A stretch of DNA of 64,000 nt, from positions 60,991,523-61,055,522 of the forward strand of contig NC_077237.1 in NCBI RefSeq assembly GCF_947179165.1, written 5' to 3'. The stretch comes from Solanum dulcamara. Taxonomy: Eukaryota > Streptophyta > Magnoliopsida > Solanales > Solanaceae. Position numbers and translations under genes: made by a program. Below are positions 49,501 to 60,148 of this stretch, one piece after another. Positions within the stretch are counted from its first letter, which is position 1. Every line of letters starts with the position of its first letter. The notes below the pieces were generated by a model that did no database searches, was not told the origin of the DNA, and saw only the letters and a program-made list of their open reading frames with translations.

Positions 49501-50289
49501 CTTTTTTTTTGTTGTTATTTTTGCTCTTGTTTCTTTTTGTTTTTATGTCTCTTGTCTCTGTCTGTGTCTATGTCTGTCCTCTTAAAATGAAGATGGAGCT
49601 CTTAATTTATAATACCGAAGAAAAGAAAGAAAACAGTGATAGTGTTCAAAAATTCAATGAAAAAGATTGTATTTCAAACTTTGTCAGACAAGTCAATGAA
49701 AGACCATTAATTTCCAAAGAATATCAAGATTTTTAAAGTTGTCAACAAAAATCAAACAAGATCTGTTTTTTTTCAAAATTTGATCAGAAATTCATTCAAA
49801 AACATATTTCAAAAGTCAATAAGGTCATGCCAAGGGGACCACTAACAATAATTGTAAAGAAATTATTCAATCAAATTTATAAACAAATTTAAACTTTCAT
49901 CAGTGTATAATATTCCAGATTTCAACATGTAAACAAATTCAATGTATGGATCTGAACAAAGATATAACAAAAATATTTAAACTTTCAACATAGGCGTTCA
50001 AAACAGAATTAGTATCGAATTCTAATAGATCTACGCCACAGTTGAAACAAAATTATTGAACTCACTTAAGACAAAATTATCAATCTGTGATTTCCACATA
50101 ACAAACAACATCATAAATCTCATATCAAATTCTTAGGCAAATTAAACTTAACATCTCATTATCTTGACTTAGCGATCAATATCGTAAAAAATCATATTAG
50201 ATCCGTAGCCAAGTCGATCTTCAATAAATAAAGTTTAAACAAAAAATTTAAAACGATGATACCGGAAAGGATCTGTAAAGATCCGTCTT

Positions 50290-50770
50290 CAACAGAACGA
50301 TCTGATCTCTCATTTTTGCGGCATCTCGTCTTCATCGTCGGAGTTCACTGGAGCAACTCCTCTCGCCGGAGTTGGGTGACGCAGTGGCTGTTTATTGTTG
50401 TTGTTGTTGTCGGTGGCTAGCTAGAGGAGTTGTAGCAGGTGGTGCTTCTGCTCGTGTTGCTGCTCGTCGTTGCAACTGTTGCTGCAGGTTGAGGAGCTGC
50501 TGCAGCCATTGGAGGTGCTGGACAGAAGCTCGCCATGGCTGCTACGTCATTGCCGCTGCTGCGTTGTTGCCGTTGTTCGTCGATGGCTGCTAGTGTTGAT
50601 GTTCGTCGATGGTTGTTGTCGCTGGCAGATTCGCTGGCTACGTGTAGCAGAGTGACGGAGAAGAGGGAAGACAGAGTGACGGAGAGAAGCGGCGGAGAGA
50701 GAGAGTCAGGGGGAGGGAGGCGGTGTTCTCCTTCTTCTCATTTGGAGAAGATAACCCCCAAAAAAATAAA
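50290..50770 (-). other. GC-rich core of the Tat/Ogre LTR, likely leader
   Basis: A 0.5 kb island of CG-, CTG- and GTT-rich sequence in otherwise AT-rich DNA. On the minus strand it reads as a CT-rich leader (several 'ctctctccgtcactctg' words at about 50650-50710) preceded by 'ggttatcttctccaaatga'. Plus-strand frames here (50372-50774) are Cys/Arg-rich chance translations of GTT/GCT repeats. Confidence 0.45.
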
Positions 50771-51671
50771 ATGAAAAGGAAAAATTAGTTTAGGTTTAGG
50801 ATTTGGGTAATAATAATAAAAAATGATAGAATTAATTATGGCCATGGATCAAAAATGTAATGTACGGTTGAGATTAAAATTGAATATAAAAGTAGACTAC
50901 ATTAAATTTGATTAGGCTAGAATTGAAATAAATTGGAAGTGGACTAATTAGAGATGTACTAAATTGGATAAAAAAGACTATGCTTAAAATAAAATAGAGG
51001 AAAATTGAATAGATAGTCATCTAATTAATAACGTGTATATATATATATATATATATACCACATGTATATAATATGTACTAAAAATAGATGTGTAATATAT
51101 ATTAACATAAACAAGTAAGAATATATAATAAACTTAAATAATAATCCTTTTATATACATATACACATAAAACATATTAAAATAGATATGTAATACGTATA
51201 TATTAATATGAATAAAATTATAAAATAAACTTAGTAAATAGTATATTTTTTATATAAAGAAAATACTCATGTATATACTATACAAATATATATATATATA
51301 TATATTGCAACGTATGCACACTAAAATAGATGTATGACATACGTACTAACTAAAATCTACAATAAACTTAAATAAGTAAACTTTATATGCATATGTATAT
51401 AAGTCGTATTAAATTAGGTATGCGATATGCACAAATAAATATGAATAAGTAAATTGATAAAATATACTTAGTTCAGTAATATTTTATATGAAGAAAATAC
51501 ACACACATATAATATATACTAAACAATGCAGGAGAAAAAAATATATATATTTGAATGTACAAAGCTTGTTATTTTCATAAACGGTAAGGAAAAAAAAAGA
51601 TGTTAATAATATTAACAAATAGAAAAAATATATTATGAGCTATGAACGCCAAAATATATAATTTTTATCAT

Positions 51672-51699
51672 TATTATTATTATTATTATTTGTAAAAAT

Positions 51700-51735
<36 letters not shown>
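51672..51735. repeat. Microsatellites (ATT)n and (TA)n
   Basis: About seven ATT units from 51672 and eleven or so TA units around 51713-51735. Further TA runs lie at 51038-51057 and 51287-51304. All are within the Tat/Ogre LTR near its minus-strand start. Confidence 0.9.
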
Positions 51736-51740
<5 letters not shown>

Positions 51741-51812
51741 AAAAAAAATGTTTATCTATTAAGATAGTGATTCAAAAAATAATTATAGGTCGGTCAAAAT
51801 TGGGTGTCAACA

Positions 51813-53142
51813 TACATGTCTTCAGACCTCTAAAAATATTAACAACAACATATGGCGGGACAGGGCCCCCGCCATACCCCTAAATAAACAAAAACAATGA
51901 TATACATTAGCAGTCAGTGCAAAATCTAGGCTATGATACAATGGAGCCTCTTCTAGCTGAGATGAATGGAATCCTAAGCTGACGGACTCCCAACACCTGT
52001 ATCTATACCTGCATGCATGAAACGTAGCCCCTTGAGAAAAGGGGGTTAGTACGACATATGTACTGAGTATGTAAAACATAACTAAGATAATAACTGAAAT
52101 AGGGATGCAGGAAATCAAGTATAGCATTTAGTAGGGTACTATACCTGCACCTCATAAAATAAAGTCATGTATACCATTATTATGTATCATATCTGGCCCG
52201 CTCAGGAACTCGATGTTATAAATACATTATTTATCATGATAGGCATATGCATATTGTTAGTGTCGAGGAGCGTTCGGACCGATCCATACATATAATATGT
52301 CAGTGGCGAGGAACGTACGGCCCGATCCCTATACATATAATACGTTAGTGACAAGAAATGTACGGCCCGATCCCTATACATATAATACGTTAGTGCCAAG
52401 AAACGTACGGCTCGATCCCTATACATATAATACGTTAGTATCGAGGAACGTACGGCTCAATCCCTATATAATATAATAATGCATATATGTGCACATAAAC
52501 CTTGGTAATATGTTAGACATCTCCCAAAAATCATCATAAGATGTGTCAAAGAGTCTCTAGGTATAGGAGCTTACGCCTCCAATCATTATTCATCATATAA
52601 AAGGCTCGAGGAATAGGAGTTTAACCACTTTGAGAAGCCTAACCTCAAGAAGTGAGTACAAGTCATGAGTTATACTCGAAACCTATAATGGAATCACCTC
52701 TAACTCATATCATATATCACTTCACTTACCTTAACTGTTTCAAAAGAAGGAAGGAATAGGTTTCACGTGTACTACTTTTCGTCATGTAGAAGACTTACAA
52801 GTCCATAACTCAACTATCGCAGGAGTTCTAATATCGAGAAGTAAATAAGATTGACGAACCATACTCGGGGTTCTATAAATAGAATTACCCCCACATTTCA
52901 TATCCACATCATACTTAAGACTAAGACATGCCAAGATAAGGAATAAACTTTACATACACTACTTTTCAGCAGATAGAAGACTTGAGGAATGGGAGCTTAA
53001 CTACTTTAAGAGTCTTAATATTCAGAAGTGAACACGAATTTTGAATCATAAATCATGTTCAGAGCTCATGAATATAATTAACCCAGGCTTCATACATATA
53101 TCATTTGTCACTTAAATCTAAGACATGCCCAAAAGAAAAGAG
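51813..53142 (-). mobile_element. 5' LTR, second part, truncated
   Basis: Resumes with TACATGTCTTCAGACC, matching 40346 onward in the 3' LTR, and stays collinear to 'aagacatgcccaaaagaaa' at about 53142 (3' LTR counterpart near 41660). The next base belongs to element X's pol in antisense, so a deletion removed the rest of this LTR. Confidence 0.82.
52256..52476. repeat. 45-bp minisatellite, five units, in the 5' LTR
   Basis: Same unit as at 40831-41005, with starts at about 52256, 52299, 52344, 52389 and 52434: one unit more than in the partner LTR. Units within this array resemble each other more than they resemble the other array at several positions. Confidence 0.88.
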
Positions 53143-53578
53143 ACATGAAACTTGACGATCTAAAATCTCAAAAAAAAACCCTTCATAAGATAGACTCTCT
53201 TTCACATACGCATTGTCCAATGGCAATATAGAAGTAGGATAACCAATACACTTATTCAATTAAGAGACATGAAACACCGGATGAGCCAATGCCAACTCCG
53301 AAGGCAAATCCAACTCATAAGCTACCAGCTAGAACACCTCAAAATTTGATATAAGCCTACCTAACAAGTACTAATATTTCCTTTCTTACCAAAATGCATC
53401 ACACCCTTCATAGGAGATATTTCAAGTAAACCCATCATCAACCTCAAATTCAAGCGCTCTTCTTCTTACATCTAAATATGACTTTTGTCGGCTTTGGGCA
53501 GTCTTCAACCTCTCCCTAATGAGTCAAACCTTTTCCATATCTTCACAAACCATCTCGGGCCCTATCAAGGCTACCTTA
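53143..53578 (-). pseudogene. Element X: integrase C-terminus and chromodomain remnant
   Basis: Minus-strand reading near 53250-53340 gives VAYELDLPSELALAHPVFHVS, the end of chromovirus integrase, then SILPLDNAYVKESLSYEGF and EILDRQV towards 53150, the entry to the chromodomain, which is cut off by the junction at 53142. Stops interrupt it. The core continues at 54776, beyond an inserted LTR fragment. Confidence 0.72.
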
Positions 53579-54775
53579 TGTCACGACCCAAGCCTAGGGT
53601 CTAGACGTGATGTGGCGAATGAGGAACTCGAAAGTACCTCAAACTAGCCTCTTAGCATTCTTTTAGCCTTTCATAGGTAATGATGATAAATAAATAAGAA
53701 AAAATCATAATAGTAAATCTTTAACTTACATATGTCCAAAAATACCTCTAACTGTTAGATTTAACGGGGCTAAGACAAGTCCCTAGTTCACCCTCAATCA
53801 TAATAGAAGAAATACCATAGTAAAGTATCTTAACATATCATAAGCAAGAAATATAAAGGAGTATTATTCCCGGAACATAGGAACTCACCAAAAGTAGTCT
53901 TCAAATGAAGTCTCAACTAGCCACGTGGAGGAAAACGAGGAGGAGCACTGATCCCTACATGGTGATATCATGTAGGCAAAATAGTATGTGTTAGTACTTT
54001 GAATGTACTAAGTATGTAAGGATGCATAAACATTGAGGAAACATTATAACATTTATGTAATATGGAACATAATGTAATGCATGCATAATAAATCATATAA
54101 ATATCCTTTAAAATATTCATTTTGTGGCAAAATGACCATAATCGACATTTAAGACCATGCGAGATATTACATAGAATCCAACATAACCCCCTACGTTGGC
54201 TGGAGAGACTACTTGCCAGGTAGAACTCCGTCAACTTCATTCATTTCTTTAACTTTAACTTTAAGGGCTTTTATGGATCCATTAGGCTAAGCCTACAAGG
54301 GCTCCTATGTTGGAACATAGTTAATGAGACAAGGGGTTGCTACTAGAATTCCCTTACCGAATTCCACCTCAATGCCCCATTCAGTGCTAAGTCAATCCCA
54401 CGGAATAGTTTAATACTTCAAAATATTCATAGCATATAACTTGAGAATTCAAATATCATATTCGGTAGAATAGCTCATTAAAATATTTGATAGTTCAAAT
54501 ATGCAAGAATTGTCCTTATTGCATAAAAAATCCATCATTCATATCATTTCATCATTCTTTCATTTCATAAGACTCCCTTTTGATCATAGATATTGCTTTC
54601 ATAAACATTCATTTGGAGTCAAACTTTATTAAAAACATAGTAAAATTAGGTCGGTTCAAATCACTTCAACTTGCAAATATGTATGTAAATAAATATACAT
54701 AAATACTTTGAAATCCATTAATTAAAAATTATGCTTTAAACAACCCACCATGAATTTCAAGAACCTTTAAATAGA
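53579..54775 (-). mobile_element. LTR fragment inserted in element X pol
   Basis: TGTCACGACCCAAGCCTAGG at 53579 is a family LTR start inserted after 'ggctacctta' within integrase. It is collinear with 39200-40072 and, more distantly, with 26713-28908, but stops near 'aacccaccatgaatttcaag' about half-way along the expected LTR. The right side has lost LTR and roughly 0.3 kb of integrase relative to 29650-29940, so a deletion crossed the right boundary. No target duplication can be tested. Confidence 0.6.
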
Positions 54776-55430
54776 TAATAGACTACTCAGACCTTTTGGA
54801 AAGACCTCTGAAACTGAGATGTAAACTGAATACCTGGTCTAAAGTGATACACAAAAGAACCCCATGAAGTTTAACCAACTCTCGAATGTAAAGTCTATCA
54901 TAATCCTCAGATGAATAAGAAATCTTAACGGGAAGAAAATGTACAGATTAAGTCATTCGGTCCACAACAACCCAAATCGAATAATGTTGCCTATGAATAT
55001 GAGGCAAACCCGTGATGAAGTCCAAATTCAAATCTTCCCACTTCCAAGTAGGAATCTCAATATCTTGAGTTAAACCTCCCAGTTTTCTATGCTCAATCTT
55101 CACTTGTTGATAATTTGGATTACTTAGCCATAAATTTTGCAATATCCTTTTTCGTGCCATTCCACCAATACACTTCCCTCAAATCATGATACGTCTTTGT
55201 GGATCCTGGATGAATGTAAAACCCAAACTATGAGCTTTAGAAAATATCAATTCCCTCAAGCCATCAACATTGGGAACACACAAATAACCTTGATAACGAA
55301 GCACACCATCTCCCCCTTAGGAGAAATCCTCAATGGATTTTTTAGAAATTGTTTTGTTCAACTCAACCAAAGTTGGATCATTATCTTGCTTTGCCTTCAC
55401 ATCCGACACAAGGGATAATTTAAAAACATT
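54776..55430 (-). pseudogene. Element X: integrase core and N-terminus, broken
   Basis: The 54948-55160 open stretch reads NYQQVKIEHRKLGGLTQDIE, then PTWKWEDLNLDFITGLPHIH and SIWVVVDRMT: the chromovirus integrase core around the first catalytic Asp (LDFITGLP). The zinc-binding N-terminus precedes it at 55160-55320 in shifted frames. The second catalytic Asp and the Glu fall in the part lost next to the LTR fragment. Confidence 0.78.
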
Positions 55431-55559
55431 TTGCACAACCACTCCACCATCCTTGGAATCAACCAAGCAAACACCCAAACAAGCTAGTCAATGAACATCA
55501 GAATGACCTCCTTTTTATTCTCAATATGGAAAACACTATTCATGGACATCCTACTTAGA

Positions 55560-56690
55560 GCATCGGTAACCACATATGCCTTTCTAGGATGGTACAACAC
55601 ACTTATGTCACAATCCTTCAAATACTCAAGCCATTTCCTTATCGAAGGTTTAAATTCTTTTGCTTAAACACATATTGAGCACTCTTATGGTCGGTGAATA
55701 CATCAATATGAACACCATAAAGATAGTGTTTTCATATCTTCAAAGCAAACACAATCGCCGCTAACTCCAAGTCATGAATTGGATAATTTCTTTCATGTAC
55801 CTTAAGTTTCCTAGAAGCATAGGCTATTACTTTACCACTTTTCATCAAAACACAACCAAGCCCAATCTCTGAAGCATCAGAATACACAATGAATCCATCA
55901 AACCTTTCTCTTAAGGTCAACAGCAGAGTGAAAGTAAGTCGATCTTTCAACTCTTGAAATTTCTTCTCACATGCTTTGAACCATTAGAATCTTACCTTCT
56001 TTTAAGCCAAAGTAGTCAAGCACAATCCAATAGAAGAGAACCAGACTAAGCCCAAGACACTTCGAATATCAGAAGGAGATAAAGTTCTAGGTCAATTCTT
56101 CACCGCATTGATTTTCTTAATTAGGATCAACTTGAATACCATCACTGAACACAATATGGTCAAGGAACACCACCAATCTCAACCAAAACTCACATTTCCT
56201 AAACTTGGAAAATAATTGACAATCCTTGAGGATTCGCAAGACAATCCTCAAATGATCGGCATGCTCCTTCTCACTCTAAAAATTATTCAATATATCATCA
56301 ATGAACACAATAATGAACATATCCAAATATTGCTTGAACACCCTATTCATCCGATCTATAAAAGCTGCAGGAGCATTTATTAGTCTAAAAGACAACCAAA
56401 AATTCAAAGTGACCATACCTAGTTCTAAAGATTGTCATCGGAATGTCACACTCCCTTAGTCGAAGTTGATTATAACCCAATCGAAGGTTAATCTTTGAGA
56501 AATAACTATCTCCTTGAAGTTAATTAAACAAGTCATCAATCTTTGGAATAAGATACTTATTCCTAATAGTGACTTTGTTCAACTATCTATAATCAATACA
56601 CACGTGAAGTGAACCATCCTTCTTTATGACAAAGAGAACCGAAGCACACCATGGAGAGATACTCAGTCTAATAAAACCCTTATCTAAAAA
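55560..56690 (-). pseudogene. Element X: RNase H and reverse transcriptase, broken
   Basis: RNase H is best kept at 55732-55950: [20 protein letters not shown], then [20 protein letters not shown] and [12 protein letters not shown], with the first catalytic Asp in YSDAS. RT, from about 56000 to 56690, is visible only as scattered antisense motifs ('atatcatcaatgaacacaat' is the FIDDI-type catalytic loop, near 56292). Many stops. Confidence 0.75.
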
Positions 56691-57400
56691 ATTATTTACT
56701 CTTTAAGTTCTTTTGGGGCCATTTTATAAGAAGGGATAGAAATAGGTTGGGTTTCGTGAAAAAAGATCAATATTAAAGTCTATTTCACTTTCGGGAGGGA
56801 TACCCAAAAGATCATCGCGAAGCACTTCTAAAAACTCATTAACTACCAAATCTGACTCAAGAGTATGAGCTTCAGAATTTGTCTCCCTAACTCATACATG
56901 ATGGTATATACAATACTTATAAATCACTTTCCGAGCTTTAAGACAGAAGATGAATTTACCCTTAAACACAGAGTTACTACCTTTCCATTCAAGGACTGGC
57001 TTATTTGAAAACTGAATCTTAACCACTTGGGTTCTATAATCGAAAGAAGCATAGCATTGCATAAAGCAAATCCATACCAAGAATAACATCGAATTGGTCA
57101 TATCAAGATCTACAAGATCAATTGAGGTGATTTTATGGAAAACTGTGAGTGGACAATTTTTATAAACTATTTAGTTAAGACTGAATCACCAATAAGAGTA
57201 TAGACTGAAAACTACTCTAACTAGATTTCGGGACTAACATCAAATTCCATAGCAAGATAAGGAGTAACAAAAGATAGAGTATCACTCGGATATAACCATG
57301 AATATACATAAAACTCAAAGACTTATAACATACCAGTCACCACATCAGGAGAATCCTCTACATCCTTTCGAGCTTGGAGAGAATTGAACCTATTTTGGCA
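56691..57400 (-). pseudogene. Element X: protease region, broken
   Basis: The 56892-57101 frame reads CYASFDYRTQVVKIQFSNKP, then [20 protein letters not shown], collinear with the protease-RT linker at 32080-32200 of the Tekay-type element. The catalytic loop region near 57270 is scrambled. Confidence 0.65.
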
Positions 57401-58440
57401 TTGACCACCCAAAAAAGTAGAAGCACTAAGCTAAGACTAACGATTATCTCTACCCATGTCAGAAGCAGAAAGGAAATCCACCACTTTGTGGCCCATCTTT
57501 TCCCAACCAAAACAAGTATCGGTACCGACTAGGCACTTTCCCAAATATCCCTTGCCATAGTTTTTGCAAGCTGAGATAGAAGATCCACTAGAACCACCTC
57601 CTTGAGGTTTATGGTTAGACACCCTATCATTGTTAATCCTTTGTCCTAAATCATTGGATGGATTCAATCTGAAGAACTTTTGTGAAACTTAGACCTTTTA
57701 TTCCCATCGTATCTATGAGAAGAATCACCACCCGGCCTTTGATGACAGTAGCCACCATTACTTGTCCTAACCCTCTTGGACTCTCTAGCCTTCTCCTTGA
57801 GTTTATCCTCTTCAATACGTTTGGCATGTTTTATTAGCCTTGAAATGTATACCTCTTTGATCAATATGGCGGTTCTACATTCTTTGACCACAAAATCTGA
57901 AACATCAAATACAAACTTGCTCATACGAGCTCCAGATTAGGAAACCATGAACAGAGCATATTTAGACAATTGTGTGAATCTCAAATCATACTCTCTCACA
58001 CTCATAAGGTCTTGCCTCAAGTTGGTGAACTCTTCAATGTTGGCCTTTCTTAGTTAAAGAGGAAAAAAATGGTCAAGAAAGGCATCTTTGAACTCCTTGC
58101 AATCTACCAGACCCGTATCTCTAGCTCTTTCACCCTTCCATTTCTCAAACCAAATTTGGGCCACACCATTCAATTGGTAAGCATCCAAGTCCGCCTTATC
58201 AATTGGCGTCACTCCTATTATGTCAATGATCTTGTGAATACCCTCTATGAACTCTTATGAATCCTCATCCACCGAATCATGGTACTTTGAGGATTCAGCC
58301 TTGTGAAATCGCGTACCCTTATAATAGTCTTACCCATATTTGGGTTCACAAGAAATACCACCTTATGATTGGATTTTGCTTCCATCGCTTGGACAAGCCT
58401 TGAAAAGCTGCTCATAATTCGGCATGGGAGACTTGTTCAG
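57401..58440 (-). pseudogene. Element X: gag, broken
   Basis: 57664-57924 reads MSKFVFDVSDFVVKECRTAI ... RLIKHAKRIEEDKLKEKARE, the segment before the zinc knuckles in chromovirus gag. 57437-57667 has ACKNYGKGYLGKCLVGTDTC, then FGWEKMGHKVVDF, a double CCHC knuckle with some Cys lost. Upstream, 57950-58350 matches the capsid part in shifted frames. The plus frame at 58069-58260 is an antisense shadow. Confidence 0.75.
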
Positions 58441-58637
58441 CTAGAGAATCATTGGGAACTTAGGGAGTTCAACTTTATCGCACAACATAAGAATGATGAA
58501 AGACGTGAATTTTTCTAAATGCCTCATAGCCTCTTATTCATAGATGTGACCCGCTTTATAGTAATGAACAAGACTCTATTTGATGCGGCATGTCAAACAA
58601 CCTAGGACACTTAAACTTTGTGCTTTTGTACGATATT
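58441..58637 (-). other. Element X: leader, PBS decayed
   Basis: The leader words 'catagcctcttattcatag' (58525) and 'agactctatttgatgcggc' (58571) match the two other chromovirus leaders in order and spacing. The PBS place (about 58605-58636) no longer resembles a tRNA-iMet site. Confidence 0.65.
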
Positions 58638-58736
58638 TTTCAGGACCCAATAGAAACCCTAGATTTGACACAGCAATTAGAATCCCAAAGGACTCCAACC
58701 AGGACTCTTAGCATACATAACATTACATAATAAATA
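58638..58736 (-). mobile_element. Element X: start of 5' LTR, truncated
   Basis: 'ttcaggacccaatagaaacc' and 'aatcccaaaggactccaacc' align with 39200-39300, the opposite LTR of X. The match ends after about 100 bp at 58736. Confidence 0.65.
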
Positions 58737-60148
58737 CTTCAAGGATCTTTTTCATGTAAAAATTTCTGAATTTTCTTTTTGTTTACGAAATCAGATTTTT
58801 TGGGTGTTTCGTGTCAGATTCGACCTGATTTTCAAAAATATTAATTTGGGTATTGTTATACTTGTGTTCTTATTGGGATTCATATTTAAATAGATTATCT
58901 TGATTTGTAATATTGGCGTAAGGGTAAAGCTCAAATTCTGGAGTAGTTTAAGATCAAAATCGAAGCAAGTGAATTTCTAAACCTTTGTTAAGCTTGTAGG
59001 ATCATGTATTCGTGTTTTACATATTTGGGAGTAATGAGAAGTGATTTTGGGGATTATTTGATGTTTAATTAGACTTGATAATGAATAATGGGGTAATAGA
59101 TGACAAATGAGATGATTTAGCATGTTGTGTTCGATATGAGTGATACTTGGCTTATTGTGAATACTTCAACATATTGTTATGATATGAGTTGTGACTTGTT
59201 GATATTATTATTCTATCATTGTATTTTACATGAATATTTCCTATTTGCATTGGTTTTGATACTTTGAGATGAAATTAGATTCGAGGATTATGTCGAAGGA
59301 AAATAGTTCTGGCGAGAGATGATTAATGTCGAAGGAAGATAGTTTCGGCAGTGCCGAAGGGAAATGGTTCGGCAAGAGATGATTTATGCCAAAGGAAAAT
59401 AGTTTCGGCGGATACATGATCCATGTGTGGCCCCCATGGGTTTTGGCCTTCTAGTCAGCGGATGTGTATTATTAGGACAGACATGTATCACTATATATAT
59501 GACATTACATTGCATCATACATCTTTTGCCAGTTGTGGACTGTGTTTACCGGGATATTCCCATGATTCATATTATTGATTGGTATGACTTGAGTTGTACT
59601 ATTGTTGATATATATATATATATATATATATATACTTGTGTTGTTAGACTGAGCTGATTTCTATGTAGGTTGTAGTCTGAGGGGTTCGGTTGGTATGAAA
59701 GGAGTACTTGCATTCTATTAGCTTTTCTTAGTCTTAGTTGTTTACTTGCTGGGTACCGTATTATTGGTAGTCACTCCTTGCTAACTACACCTGCGTAGGT
59801 TTAGAGCCCGGATAGTGACTCAGTTTTCTTTCTATCCGAGGCTTTCAGAGGGGATTTGAGAGATAGTTGTTGATGCTGGCGATCTTCTTGTTCCTCTTTA
59901 CTTTACTTTTTTCTATTCGAGAGACAGAGTTTTGAGACTTGTATTTATTTTGTATCTTGTAATTAAAAGGCTTGTGCATGTGACAACCAGTCTGTGGAGA
60001 ATTTTGTAGGTGACTAAGACTTCCGCTTTTATCTTTAAATTACTTATTTTGAAGTGTTTTCGCTTTTATTTTTGAAATTATTGGGTTAGGCTGACTTGTC
60101 TAGAGGGAAAGAATAAGTGTCATCACGCCCAGATTTTGGGTCGTCACA
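58737..60148 (+). mobile_element. Plus-strand chromovirus LTR, left end lost
   Basis: The right end 'gattttgggtcgtcaca' is the GGGTCGTGACA end of this lineage, here in plus orientation, opposite to all LTRs to the left. It contains words I recall from Solanaceae LTRs ('ggcccccatgggttttggcc', 'ttttgccagttgtggactg') and tandem 'gccgaaggaaaatagtttcgg' units. The left end cannot be placed; the junction with X at 58736 is abrupt. The small frame at 59427-59657 is not a gene. Confidence 0.65.
59285..59412. repeat. Degenerate tandem repeat in the plus-strand LTR
   Basis: Four units of the type 'gtcgaaggaaaatagttt' plus 'cggc' at about 59292, 59329, 59353 and 59387, three followed by 'gagagatgattta' spacers or a remnant. 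A (TA)n run of about 13 units lies further on at 59608-59634. Confidence 0.75.

Larger units (their letters stand above)
46544..51812 (-). mobile_element. Solo LTR of Tat/Ogre type (5269 bp)
   Basis: Plus ends are TGTCGCACCC and GGGTGTCAACA, so the minus strand starts TGTTGACACCCAATTTTGACC and ends GGGTGCGACA, the ends I recall for Solanaceae Tat/Ogre LTRs, along with 'gagtcgtcacctaatttta' and 'ttactcgaggggaaggtat' near 46630-46750. Flanked by perfect TACAT copies (46539-46543, 51813-51817). It has no gag, pol, PBS or PPT, hence a solo LTR. Very AT-rich outside a GC-rich core at 50290-50770. Its length is in the range reported for Ogre LTRs. Open stretches at 46817-47099 and 49509-49736 are low complexity. 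Confidence 0.82.
40073..53142 (-). mobile_element. Chromovirus with long LTRs and a 2.9 kb internal region, truncated and interrupted
   Basis: Minus orientation: 3' LTR 40073-43377, PPT 43378-43390, internal 43391-46252, PBS 46253-46264, 5' LTR from 46269, broken by 46544-51812 and ending at 53142. The junction at 53142/53143 lies mid-LTR; compared with the 3' LTR about 1.7 kb are missing. Only the integrase C-terminus is recognisable inside; gag, protease, RT and RNase H are gone, so it was either a non-autonomous form or suffered a large internal deletion. It entered the 3' LTR of element X. Confidence 0.78.

Noticed and set aside
50372..50774. Cys- and Arg-rich small proteins
   Set aside because: Translations of GTT/GCT repeats in the GC-rich part of an LTR; all three frames are open for the same reason.
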